A DNA stretch of 64,000 bases from Chromobotia macracanthus (lineage: Eukaryota > Chordata > Actinopteri > Cypriniformes > Botiidae): positions 64,501-128,500 of the forward strand of contig JAZGTH010000140.1 in NCBI GenBank assembly GCA_036877525.1. Reading direction: 5' to 3'. The notes beneath the pieces were generated by a model. The model ran no database searches. It had not been told where the DNA came from and saw only the letters and a program-made list of their open reading frames with translations. How positions within the stretch are numbered: the stretch's first letter is position 1; each line of letters starts with the position of its first letter. Below are positions 1 through 10,681 of this stretch, piece by piece. The translations under genes and the position numbers were made by a program.

Positions 1-1354
1 GACATTGTCAGTGTGTGATGGGTCCATAATTTAGTTTCTATTAATTGAAATACTGATGACAGGGTTGGATATTTTGTTCTCTAGTCTTCTCTCTTGTGGA
101 CAAAATAAGAAACTACAGCCTTCAACTGGAAAACTGCTGGTTGCCCCCTTCATCAAAAATGGCTGAAACTTATGTCAGAATGTTTGTACCTACACTTTTG
201 TGTACTCAAGTTTTAGTCATTTTAGTCATAATGGGCCACACCTGATGAATCCAAAAAGCCATATGTGCTAAATGAGTCAACCCATCAACTTTATTTTGAT
301 GATTGTTTTTGTCAAGATTGACAAAATTGAATGGCAAATTGGACAAACAGACTGGGACATGTTTGGAAAAAGTCATTTCTTCCAAAAAGGAGAACTGTGT
401 TAAAAATTTGTCAGTAAACAAAAATGAGATATATACTACTTACTGCTTAAAGCAAGGATTCTGAAGAAACAAAAGGTTTGATTTTTATCACACACGATTT
501 TAGCGTTATTAGCAAAAATGTAAAATCGCTTATTATAGCACCACTGTGTGGCCAATTTTCACAAACTTTTGAATGGCTTGGATGGCCTATATTTGTGAAA
601 ATTGGCCACACCCCACAGATTTCATTGGCTTATATCTGCTTAATGACTTGACTGATTTAAATTCTTTTATTCTTATGGTCTTTGACGCCCAGACAGTTTT
701 AGGGCAGAAAGAGAAGAAATCCTTACAAGTTCAATATGGTTCCAACACTTCAAAAATATATAGTATATGCTATACTTGACACTGGTCGAGTCTCTTCTTC
801 CAAAGTGTAATTTGCAATTTGTCAAATTCTGTTTATTAGTGCCATCATCTCATAGTTTTAGGTAACAGCAGCAGATGTTTTAAAGCTTAAACCTAATTGA
901 ATGACCTGTTTCATCGCCAGACGATGGAGGAACAAAAAGACTAGTAAAAAAACACTAGTCACAGCGCAATTGATTGCACCTGGTGTGAATAGCTCTGTAG
1001 GGATCTATTATTTTGATTCAAAAGCATCATCATGCTCAGTGTGAAAGCATCCTAAGACAGGAGAAGATAAGAACTCCTCATGCACACCATACTGCTGTAG
1101 TTGGGCCACACATACTGTACAAATACTTTGCTGTAGAGTTGACATTGTCTTGAGAAAAGCAGTTTGTTGATATGCAAATATATATGGATGAGGTTACGAG
1201 CTTTAGAGCAGGTCAGTATTTACTGAGTGAACATAAAAAGATGCATAGTTGCTTCATACATCAGTCATAGTGACTTAATTTAAAGACATTGCTTTGTTCA
1301 TTGTTGAAATCAGAAATAATTCTTCATTATTGAAAGTGTACTTTGGTTTTCTAG
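1..1354. other. Intergenic/5' flank of lrfn2, no gene seen
   Basis: AT-rich sequence with only short chance reading frames. It holds a perfect inverted repeat (listed separately) inside what looks like an interspersed cypriniform-type repeat between about 480 and 640. A splice acceptor (pyrimidine-rich, ending CTAG at 1354) lies 21 bases before the lrfn2 start codon. The 5' untranslated exon(s) and promoter of lrfn2 are therefore probably further upstream, perhaps outside the window. Confidence 0.6.
546..611. repeat. Perfect 20-bp inverted repeat with 26-base loop
   Basis: Bases 546-565 are the exact reverse complement of 592-611. The arm reads GTGTGGCCAATTTTCACAAA. The surrounding text resembles a repeat family I associate with cyprinid genomes, so the palindrome may belong to a dispersed element rather than a local functional site. 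Confidence 0.8.
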
Positions 1355-1375
1355 GTCCCTTCATGTGAATCTACC

Positions 1376-4300
1376 ATGGACCAAATGCTCTGTAAACTGA
1401 TGGTACTGGGTATGGCTGCAATGATGGTCCACGCATGCCCCAAGTACTGTGTGTGCCAGAACTTATCCGAGTCCCTGGGGACCCTGTGTCCAGCTAAAGG
1501 CTTGCTCTTTGTGCCACCTGATATAGATCGTAGCACAGTGGAGCTTCGGTTAGGGGGAAACTACATTCTTCGAATTACACAGCAGGACTTTGCCAACATG
1601 ACAGATCTGGTGGACCTTACACTCTCCCGCAACACAATAAACTACATCCAGCCTTTCTCTTTTGGTGACCTAGAAACCCTCCGGTCTCTCCATATGGATA
1701 ACAACCGTTTAGTGGGGTTGGGCCCAGATGACCTGCGAGGGCTAATAAGCCTACAACATCTCATCCTGAATAATAACCAACTGGGTCACATCTCTGAGAA
1801 GGCATTTGAGGATTTTGCTGCATCACTTGAAGATCTGGACCTGTCCTACAACAACCTTTATGCTCTGCCTTGGCATTCAGTCCGACAGATGATCAACCTG
1901 CACCAACTAAGCTTGGACCACAATTTACTGGACTACATTCCTGAGGGGACCTTTGTGGATCTGGAAAGGCTGGCTCGCTTGGATCTCACCTCTAACCGGC
2001 TCCAGAAACTTCCACCAGATCCACTCTTTGCCAGAGCGCAAGATTTTGAATTGATGACCACACCATTTGCCCCTCAGCTTTCACTAAGCATAGGAGGGAA
2101 CCCACTTCACTGCAATTGTGAATTGCTTTGGTTTCGGCACCTGGATCGAGACAATGACCTGGAGACCTGTGCCTCTCCTCCTGGCCTGAAGGGGCGCTAC
2201 TTCTGGAATGTTCAGGAGGACGAGTTTTTGTGTGAGCAGCCTCTGATTACCCAACACACCCATAGGATTCTGGTTCTGGAGGGGCAGACCGCCAGCCTAC
2301 GGTGTGAAGCCATAGGAGATCCCACTCCAACCACACACTGGGTCACCCCTGATGATAGATTAATCAGGAACTCCTCCCGCACTGTGGTTTATCACAATGG
2401 CACCCTAGACATCCTGATAACCACATCAAAAGACCATGGGACCTTCACCTGCATTGCAGCCAACCTGGCTGGTGAATCGTCTGCTCTGGTGGAGTTGTCC
2501 ATTATTCAGTTGCCCCACATAAGCAATGATACAGGCCAAGCATCGCAACCCAAGTCCCGTCTGTCAGATATTACAGGCACTTCCAGAACTAGTAAAGGAA
2601 CTGCCAAGACCCAGCCAGAGAAAGCAGTGTCTGTGTCTGAGGTGACTGCAGTGTCTGCCCTGGTCAGGTGGTCTGTCAACAAGGCAGCTCCCAAAGTGAA
2701 AATGTACCAGCTACAATACAACTGCTCAGATGATGAGGTCCTCATCTACAGGTATAAACATTTATAGAAAGAGTTTCTCACACCTTATGATTGTCTCAGT
2801 TTAGGGCACTCTCACACAAGTTATTTTTCACACCCTTCACGTTCACATTACAGTTTGATTTTAGAATAATTTGATATTAGTTTGTTTGGGTGGTGTGAAA
2901 GTTTTTTGAGTGCTGGTGGACTACAGTAATGTTTGCCATGGTTATTAAAATAATCCTTCCTTACTCATGGATGAGAACGTTTTGGTTACATATGTAACCT
3001 CCATTCCTTGATGACATTGTGGTGTCAATGTAGTGATACTAGGGCTTCGACCTTGGGAGACCAATCACTTTGCTTTTTATCAGAAAATGCTAATGAAAAT
3101 TGAATTCACACAAGCCTCAAAACCTTAATATATTTTGCAGTTTTGTTTCTCGTGTAACATAATACTGTATAATACATGTGATACTCAGAACACACTGTTC
3201 ATGAACACACTGCTCATAAAAAATACTAAGCAAGCAGTACTTAAATATACTAGGTAGTGTGCAGTAAACAGTACTCTGGTACCCTGTTTATTCCTGGGGG
3301 TCTGCAGGATGCTTTTCCACACTACCTCTGTCTGTTGTAGATATAAATGCTTGTAATTGAATGAGTATTGTGTTCAAAGCTGTGTTCAATATTTGTTGAC
3401 AGAAATTTTCCTGGCTGGCACAAATGTCTGCCAAAAATTTTTTATCTTCTCCTTTGGCACGTATACATGAAATACTTTACGGATGAACAGTTTGTACAGC
3501 ACACAGTTAATTTTGTCTGATTCTACAGTCTAAAACAAAAGTATTTAACAACCACCACTAATCATTTCATATAGGACATACATATTTTATGATAATTATA
3601 TCAGTGGATATATGCTCAAGGAGAAATGTTATAATATAATCTGACTCATATCAATGTAATAATGGTAATTTGATAAAGATTTCAGAGATACAGTGTGTGT
3701 CAGTGTTATTGGTGTCTGAACCATGTCAGTTTCTCACATCTAAAATGTTCCATCATAAATGTTTCATAAGTCCTTCTGTCTCTGAAGAGTCTGTGTCTTT
3801 AATCATCACTGCTCAAAAGTTTGGAACCATATCAACTTTTTCTTCTTTTCTGCAGTTGTTCTTCCTGCACTGTCACTTTTATCATGTGTGTATAGTATGA
3901 TGTCAGCATCATCTGCTAGTGGCAGCAGCAAATGGTTAAAGAAATAAATCCAATTACTGTCAGATGAAGTTCATGTAAAAATTCCTGCTCATCACTGCAG
4001 CTTATTCTGTACAAGAGCTTCCTACTACACTGGAGGAAATGCCTAACCAACATATTTAGCAACTGATCAGAGATCGTGACATGCTGAGTGTGAGTGAGTG
4101 AGTGCTGATTTATTATCAGATTTATTATCAGATTTCAAAGCTTCTGTGCTGTGGAGCAGCTTTTATCATGTGACAAACATCAGGTTGGATTTCAGGTAGT
4201 TTTTGTTTGTCATTTGTAATGACACATTTGAATATCAACATGTGAAGTAGTTGTACTGGTTGTGACCAAAATCCACCCATTTTCACATACTTTCAATGAA

Positions 4301-5444
4301 AGCATCTGCTTTTATTCTGCATTTTTTAATTAAGCTGAACTGCCTGTCTGAACACTGCCACTATCATCCGTTTACTGTATTACATGACCTGGTTCTCTGT
4401 ATTGTCTTTGTATGTAGGATGATTCCTGCTTCCAGTAAGGCCTTCCATGTCACCAACCTGGTGTCTGGGACCCGCTATGACCTGTGTGTGCTGGCAGCCT
4501 GGGACGATACAGCCACCACTCTGACTGCCACTAATGTGGTGGGCTGTGTACCGTTCTACACCAGGGATGAGTTTCCTCAGTGCCAGTCTCTACACAGGCA
4601 GTTGTTGGGTGGCACCATGATCCTGGCGGTGGGTGGAGTGATCGTGGCCACGTTGCTTGTGTTTATCGTGATACTTATGGTGCGATACAAGACAGGGGCT
4701 GGAGATGAGCCCCTCTCTAACAAGCTAAGCGACATTGGTGAAATGTACTCTCAAACCAACGGAGGGAGGATGGGACAGAACGGGCTGTCTCTGCCCGTAC
4801 CCAAAGCCAACCCTAAAGCCACCGCGCGGAAGGAAGTGGTCCAATTTAAGTGTGGTTCTCTTCAGAGCAGCTCATCATCTTCATCCTCTTCATCCTCAGG
4901 TTCAGTGGACACCACCTCCTATAGCCCTAACAGAGCTCTTGCCAACATCTGGAGGTCTGCACCTCCCAAGCCCCACAGAAACATGGAACAGCTTCTGGGG
5001 GCCTTTACTTCCATGGATCTTTGGAGCCAGAGCAAGGATCAGGGTCCATCCCGAAACTCTGCTGCGGGGGCTTCTGCTTCGACTACAGCAACCCCTACTG
5101 GTAAGGAGCCTCTGTTGGGACGGATGCTGGACTCGCGGCTTAGCCGTTTGTTCATGTTGCCACTGGATTCTAAACCCAAGAGGAGCCACTCATTTGACAT
5201 GAGCAATTTCACCATGTCCACAGCGCAGCAACTGCGATCGTACCCGTGCAGGATCAACAGCATCTGGACTAAACGCAGTCTGTCTGTTAACGGGATGTTA
5301 CTGCAGTGTGATGAGGAAGGGGAGACTGGAGGGAGTACAGGTACTATAGAGAGCCCAGAGTGTAATGGAGAGTACTGTATAGACACTGGGGGGGGTAAAG
5401 GCACTATAGAGAGCTCAGAATGGGTTATGGAGAGTACTGTATAG
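1376..5444 (+). CDS. lrfn2: Leucine-rich repeat and fibronectin type III domain protein 2 (SALM1), two coding exons
   Basis: A synaptic adhesion-like membrane protein that organises postsynaptic proteins through PDZ scaffolds. Coding exons are 1376-2751 and 4418-5444, joined across a GT-AG intron to give the expected family reading (..EVLIYR-MIPASSKAF..), 800 residues in all against about 790 in mammals. Visible order: signal peptide 1-20, LRRNT with CPKYCVCQNLSESLGTLC from 21, leucine-rich repeats to about 240, LRRCT (NPLHCNCELLWF), Ig C2 about 289-376, FN3 about 418-503, transmembrane helix about 524-546, then a cytoplasmic tail with a poly-Ser tract. The C-terminus SSEWVMESTV carries the class I PDZ ligand shared by LRFN1, 2 and 4. 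The start is the first ATG after an acceptor at 1354; mammalian LRFN2 likewise starts in a non-first exon. Oddity: the last 35 codons lie in the first two units of a minisatellite. Whether this is the fish a or b copy cannot be decided here. Confidence 0.93.
2752..4417 (+). other. lrfn2 intron with a degenerate interspersed repeat
   Basis: The intron runs from donor GTATAA at 2752 to acceptor TGTAG at 4417. The stretch from about 2965 to 3115 (around TTTGGTTACATATGTAACCT) resembles a widespread teleost repeat containing this ATG-centred palindrome. The remainder shows no coding signal; short frames such as 3670-3900 are not supported. Confidence 0.55.
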
Positions 5445-6293
5445 ACACTGGGGGGAGTAAAGGCACTATAGAAAGCTCAGAGTGAGTTATGGAGAGGACT
5501 GTATAGACACTGGGGGGAGTAAAGGCACTATATAGAGCTCAGAGTGAGTTATGGAGAGTACTGTATAGACACTTGTGGGGGTAAAGGCACTATAGAGAGC
5601 TCAGAATGGGTTATGGAGAGTACTGTATAGACACTGGGTGGCGTAAAGGAACTGTAGAGAGCTCAGAGTGAGTTATGGAGAATACTGTATAGACACTGGG
5701 GGAAGTAAAGGCACATAGAGAGCTCAGAGTGATTTATGGAGAGTACTGTATAGACACTGGGGAGAGTAAAGGCACTATAGAGAGCTCAGAGTGAGTTATC
5801 GAGAGGACTGTATAGACACTGGGAGGAGTAAAGGCACTATAGAGAGCTCAGAGTGAGTTATGGAGAGTACTGTATAGACACTGGGGGGAGTAAAGGCACT
5901 ATAGAAAGCTCAGAGTGAGTTATGGAGAGGACTGTATAGACACTGGGGGGAGTAAAGGCACTATAGAGAGCTCAGAGTGAGTTATGGAGAGTACTGTATA
6001 GACACTGGGGGTAGTAAAGGCACTATAGAGAGCTCAGAGTGAGTTATGGAGAGGACTGTATAGACACTGGGGGGAATAAAGGCACTATAGAAAGCTCAGA
6101 GTGAGTTATGGAGAGGACTGTATAGACACTGGGGGGAATAAAGGCACTATAGAGAGCTCAGAGTGAGTTATGGAGAGGGCTGTATAGACACTGGGGGGAA
6201 TAAAAGCACTATAGAGAGCTCAGAGTGAGTTATGGAGAGGACTGTATAGACACTGGGGGAGTAAAGGCACTATAGAGAGCTCAGAGTGGGTTA
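5330..6293 (+). repeat. 62-bp minisatellite grown from the lrfn2 stop-codon region
   Basis: About 15 head-to-tail copies of a unit containing CACTATAGAGAGCTCAGAG and GAGAGTACTGTATAGACACT. The first copy is 60 bp and the next ones 62 bp. The first copy and part of the second are translated as the lrfn2 C-terminus; all later copies fall after the TAG at 5442-5444, in the presumed 3' UTR. Each copy retains a version of the final coding segment, so the array arose by duplication of the gene's own end. Confidence 0.92.
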
Positions 6294-7014
6294 GGGTTTA
6301 AGTCACACAGCCAGATTTACACAAAACGTTACAGTGTATCCAAACTAAACAATTTTTAATTGTTAATTATGTGTTGTTTGTGTAATTTGAGCAATGAGTC
6401 ATAAAACTGTCTGTCTCCCGGATCTCTTCACTAATATCAGTGAGCTAATTTAGACTCCTCTATTCTGTACACACAGAGAACAGGCAGCGATTATGGACCA
6501 CCGAACTGTACATTTTGTAAGTGTCTTTTATTTAACACACACAATTCAACCACAGATTATGTAAATTCAGTGCAATATATAAATTATATTTATCCTGCAT
6601 GATGCTTTTTGAAGTCCCTCATGTTTTTTTTTTAACTTTTTTGTTAATTTCTTGGCCATATGCAGTACAGGTATCTAGTCCAATAAGTTGCACCAACAAG
6701 TCGCGGTTCTGGCCAGTTGGTGAAGTAGTGTGTTTGTGTGCGTGCATGTGTTATTTTTGTCCTATACATGTGTGGCTGAAACACAACTTGATGAGTTTTA
6801 ATGAATGTGAAAGAAACTTGAGCTACTGCAGTTTTTTAACAGCTGGTCTTAAGATCAAAAAAACATAAACAGGAAATTGTAGAAAACTGACATGCCAACA
6901 GTTTTTCCAAGAACAATTAAAAAATATCTTAGGTCTTCTTGTGCAACACTGCTTATATCTGAAATGATATTAACATTTTTATATTTTATATATGTTTGAT
7001 GGTCAAATAGTTTC
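6294..7014. other. lrfn2 downstream region, no gene seen
   Basis: AT-rich DNA presumed to include the rest of the lrfn2 3' UTR. No conserved reading frame, RNA gene or clear repeat was recognised. Confidence 0.5.
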
Positions 7015-7076
7015 AAAAGCACAATATGTAAGATTTTTGTATTAAAATGTCCAAAAACCACTTACACAGTGTTATA

Positions 7077-8560
7077 CACAGTGCATTCAAAAAATGTTCA
7101 GACCCCCTTTGCTTTTTTAATGTTGCAGCCTGATACCACAATTGTGTAAATTTTTTTCTCATTAATCTACACTCAGTACCATATAATGACAAAGTGAAAA
7201 CAGAATGAAAGAGAATTTTAGAAATGTCTATAAATTTATTAAAAAGAAAAAAATGAAATAGCAAATTGACATAAGTATTCAGACCTTTGGAACAACACTT
7301 GATATTTAGCTCAGGTGACTACCATTTCTATGATCGTTGCTGAGATGTTTCTACACATTGATTGGAGTCCACTGGGGTAAATTAAATTTAATGGACATGA
7401 TTTGGAAAGACACACACTTCTCTATAAAAGGTCTTACAGCTGACAATGAATATCAGAGCAAAAACCAAACCATGAGATCAAAGGAATTGCCTGTAGAGCT
7501 CAGAGACAGGATTGTTGCAAAGCACAGATCTGGGGAAGACTACAAAAAAGTTCTGCTGTGCTGAAGAGCACAGTGGCCTCCATAATTCTCAAATGAAAGT
7601 GTTTGGCACAACAAGGACTCTTTCAGGAGCTGGTTACATGGCCAAACTGAGCAATCAGGGGAGATTGGCCTTAGTAAGAGAGGTGACCAAGAACCCAATG
7701 GTCACTCTGACTGAGATCCAGTGTGAAGACAAAGTTCCAGGACAACCATCACTGTAGCCCTCCACCAATCTGTGAAAAAACACATGAAAGCTCACTTGGA
7801 GTTTGCTAAAAGAACCAGAAGGACTCTCAGACTGTGAAGAACAAGATTCTCTGGTCTGACAAAACCAGGGTTGAACTGTTTGGCCTGAATTTTAAATGTT
7901 TTGTCTGGAGGAAACCAGGCATTGCTTTTTCAGCAATGCCTGGTTTCCTCCAGACTTTGGTCAGGGTTGAGGGAAAGCTGAATGGGGCAAAGTACAGCAA
8001 TATCCCTAATGAAAACCTGTTCCACAGCGCTCAAGACCTCAGACTTGGCTGAATGTTCACCCTCCAACATGACAGTGACCCTAAGCACATAGCCAAGACA
8101 ACACTGGAGTGGCTAAGGGACAACTCTGTGAATGTTCTAGAGTGGCTCTGCTAGAGCCCAGATTAACCTTATGGAACATCTCTTGAGAGACCTGAAAATG
8201 GCTGTTCACTGACAGTCCCCATCCAATCTGACCGAGTTTGACAGAATTTGCAAAAAAAATGGCAGAATATCCCCCAATCCAGGTGTGCAAAGCTTGTTGC
8301 GTCAAACCCCAAAAGACTCAAGACTGTAATTGCTGCCAAAGGTGCTTCAAATTAGTACAGAGTAAAGGGTCTGAATACTTCTGTACATGGGATTTCATTT
8401 TTTCTTTTTATTAAAAAACAGACATTCTAAAATTCTGTTTTCACTTTGTTATTATGGGGTACTGAGTGTAGATTGATGAGGAAAAATTAATTTAAATGAT
8501 TTTATTATCAGGCTGCAATATAACAAGTGAAGTGGGTGTGAATACTTTGTGAATGCACTG
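7077..8560 (+). mobile_element. Degenerate Tc1-like transposon
   Basis: Long terminal inverted repeats of roughly 200 bp (CAGTGCATTCAAAAAATGTT at the left, GTGAATGCACTGCA at the right) flank remnants of a Tc1 transposase on the + strand. The remnants start near 7472 with RSKELPVELRDRIVAKHRSG, continue with ILWSDKTRVELFGLN near 7845, then MEHLLRDLK near 8170. The reading frame is broken by stops and frameshifts, so it is dead. It sits inside another DNA element. Confidence 0.9.
7903..7955. repeat. Perfect 24-bp palindrome inside the Tc1-like transposase remnant
   Basis: 7903-7926 is the exact reverse complement of 7932-7955, with a 5-base spacer. The left arm encodes the normal VWRKPG segment; the right arm is an inverted copy of it that stands where the next transposase segment would be expected. 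Confidence 0.92.
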
Positions 8561-9294
8561 CATTTTGTTCAGTTGTCTACTTCATCACAGATGTTTTAAA
8601 GTATTTGTAAATCTAGAGAATTTCACAATTTTTAAATAGTTCACTGTCCCAGGTAACCTGTCAATGATGTCATATCCGTGTTGTCTCAGGTTTCTGCTTG
8701 TACTGCTGTAGACTGTCATGATAAAATGTGGCAGTAGTTGTAGTGTCTATCACACCACTCTGTTGTTGTGTCACACAGCCATCATGGACCACAATTATTA
8801 TTAATATAATTAATATAATTATTCATTACCGTCTACAGCAGCTTCTGTCTCTAAAAATAACAAAAACATACAGGTAAATTAAATGACCCAGGAAGAGTTT
8901 TGGACAAGAGGAGAAATTAAATGAGGATCAATCAGTTAATGTGTTTTATACATAAATAGTAAGTCAGGGTTTTTACAAATGCTGTGGGTACATTCAAATG
9001 TACTTTTAGTATGATTGTTTTGAAAAGGTAAAACTGTACTGCGTTGCCCCACCATTTATTTGATGCTGAAGTGACATGTACTTTGAACTGTAATGTGAAC
9101 TGTAATTTAGCTGTAAACATTATGTTAGTTGTGGTTAATTCAATATAATGAAATAATATTGATTTATTGGTCCTGTGGGATTAATTTCCATCAGCAGTGG
9201 AGATGATGAACGCTCTGTCACAGTGTCGTTGAGCTGCGCCTCTATCGTTTTGAATATGTGACCTCTAGTGGCAAAAATTATATGTTGTGCCTTG

Positions 9295-10642
9295 AATGTT
9301 CCACTTATCTTTCCTGCTTCATTAACATTTCATTTATTAACTCATTTATGAACTCTCTCCTTGAGAAATCATGTATATTATATAAATCTTCAAATATTTT
9401 ACTGACAAAAAATGTGTGAAAAATCATTGAAATGTCTTGTGTTATTTTGTTCAATGAACAGTGAAAACCAATCTTACAGTTCTACAGATTTATTTTGTGT
9501 CATTGAAAAGCCACAGCTGTCCAGATTTTACAGAAAAGATCGGCTTCACTTCAGGTCATGTATACACTGCAGTAAAAATGGTTGTCACTCCTCTTTTAAA
9601 AGCTTAAACTTGTTTTGTACACCAATTAAATCCAAACATTTACAAAATAAGAGCAGAGTAGTTCATTGTTAACGCATTGACTCTCTTTAGAAGTGACTAC
9701 TACTGTAATCTGTAAAAATATGTTTAAGAAAATAGAAATGAAACAGTCCTTTGTGAAACTAAAATTAATCTGCAATACACACACAGAACAAAAAATAATA
9801 TAATTAAAAACATTAATATTATACTAACTGTAGGCAGGGCTCGAATTAGGGGGAGATGTGGGGAAGTGTTTTTTGTAATTTTGAAAAAAATTACAAAAAG
9901 CATCCTCACTGTAAAACCACCACCCCCTTTATGATCCCCTTCAGGTTATCAACGTTGTGAATTATGTAAAGCTTTTTCTGCAAATATAATATTAAAATTC
10001 TGTATTAATGAGAATTTACAAAATATTAGTAATGGCAATTGGCCAATTAGAACTCAGTAAGTAGCAGTGCACCAAAGATATCCTCATTGCAGCCTGTAGC
10101 GCAATGGCATACTGGATTAAATCATTTTTTGCACTTTTCAAAATGGCCAGTAGAATGGTTTAAGCACAGCTTTTAACATTCTTTAAAAAGAAGAGAACAG
10201 CAGGTCTGATATTTATTTGATTGATGTTTAAAGGCATTCCTCTGACATAACATTGTATATATGAATTGTATGCTCTATTGCGTTCCATTCAGAAATGATC
10301 ATCCTGTTTTTATCATCTGTACCATCCATTGTAAGAGTTTTGGAGCGTTGAAAAAAGTTGGAACTCAAAAATGGTCATTTGAAACTCATTTATTAAAGCT
10401 ATAAGCTCTGTGAAGCTGTGCTGTTTTTGAAATAGATGATTTGGACTAAATAATGAGGAAAAAACAGCCAATAAGAGCGCAGGATAGAGGGGAACTCTTT
10501 AAAAATCTTCTCAGGATGATTCCTCAAGAAACTGGGGGATGGAAAATGTCAAGAAATTACTTGTAAATTCTAGACGAAGGGGGACTATATTGAATATGCT
10601 AAAATATATCCTATTTTACCTTATTTTTAATTTTCTTTAGTC

Positions 10643-10681
<39 letters not shown>

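Larger units (their letters stand above)
7015..9294. mobile_element. Non-autonomous TIR DNA element, split by a Tc1-like insertion
   Basis: The left end (7015-7040, AAAAGCACAATATGTAAGAT) and the right end (about 9270-9294) are inverted copies of one another; the reverse complement of the right end reads CAAGGCACAACATATAATTT. Between them the non-Tc1 sequence resembles a common cypriniform MITE-like family. Without the Tc1 insert the element would be about 0.8 kb. No transposase of its own is visible. Confidence 0.65.

Noticed and set aside
4735..5404. Frames overlapping lrfn2 exon 2 in other phases
   Set aside because: Shadow frames of the GC-rich lrfn2 tail; only the frame in phase with exon 1 gives family sequence.
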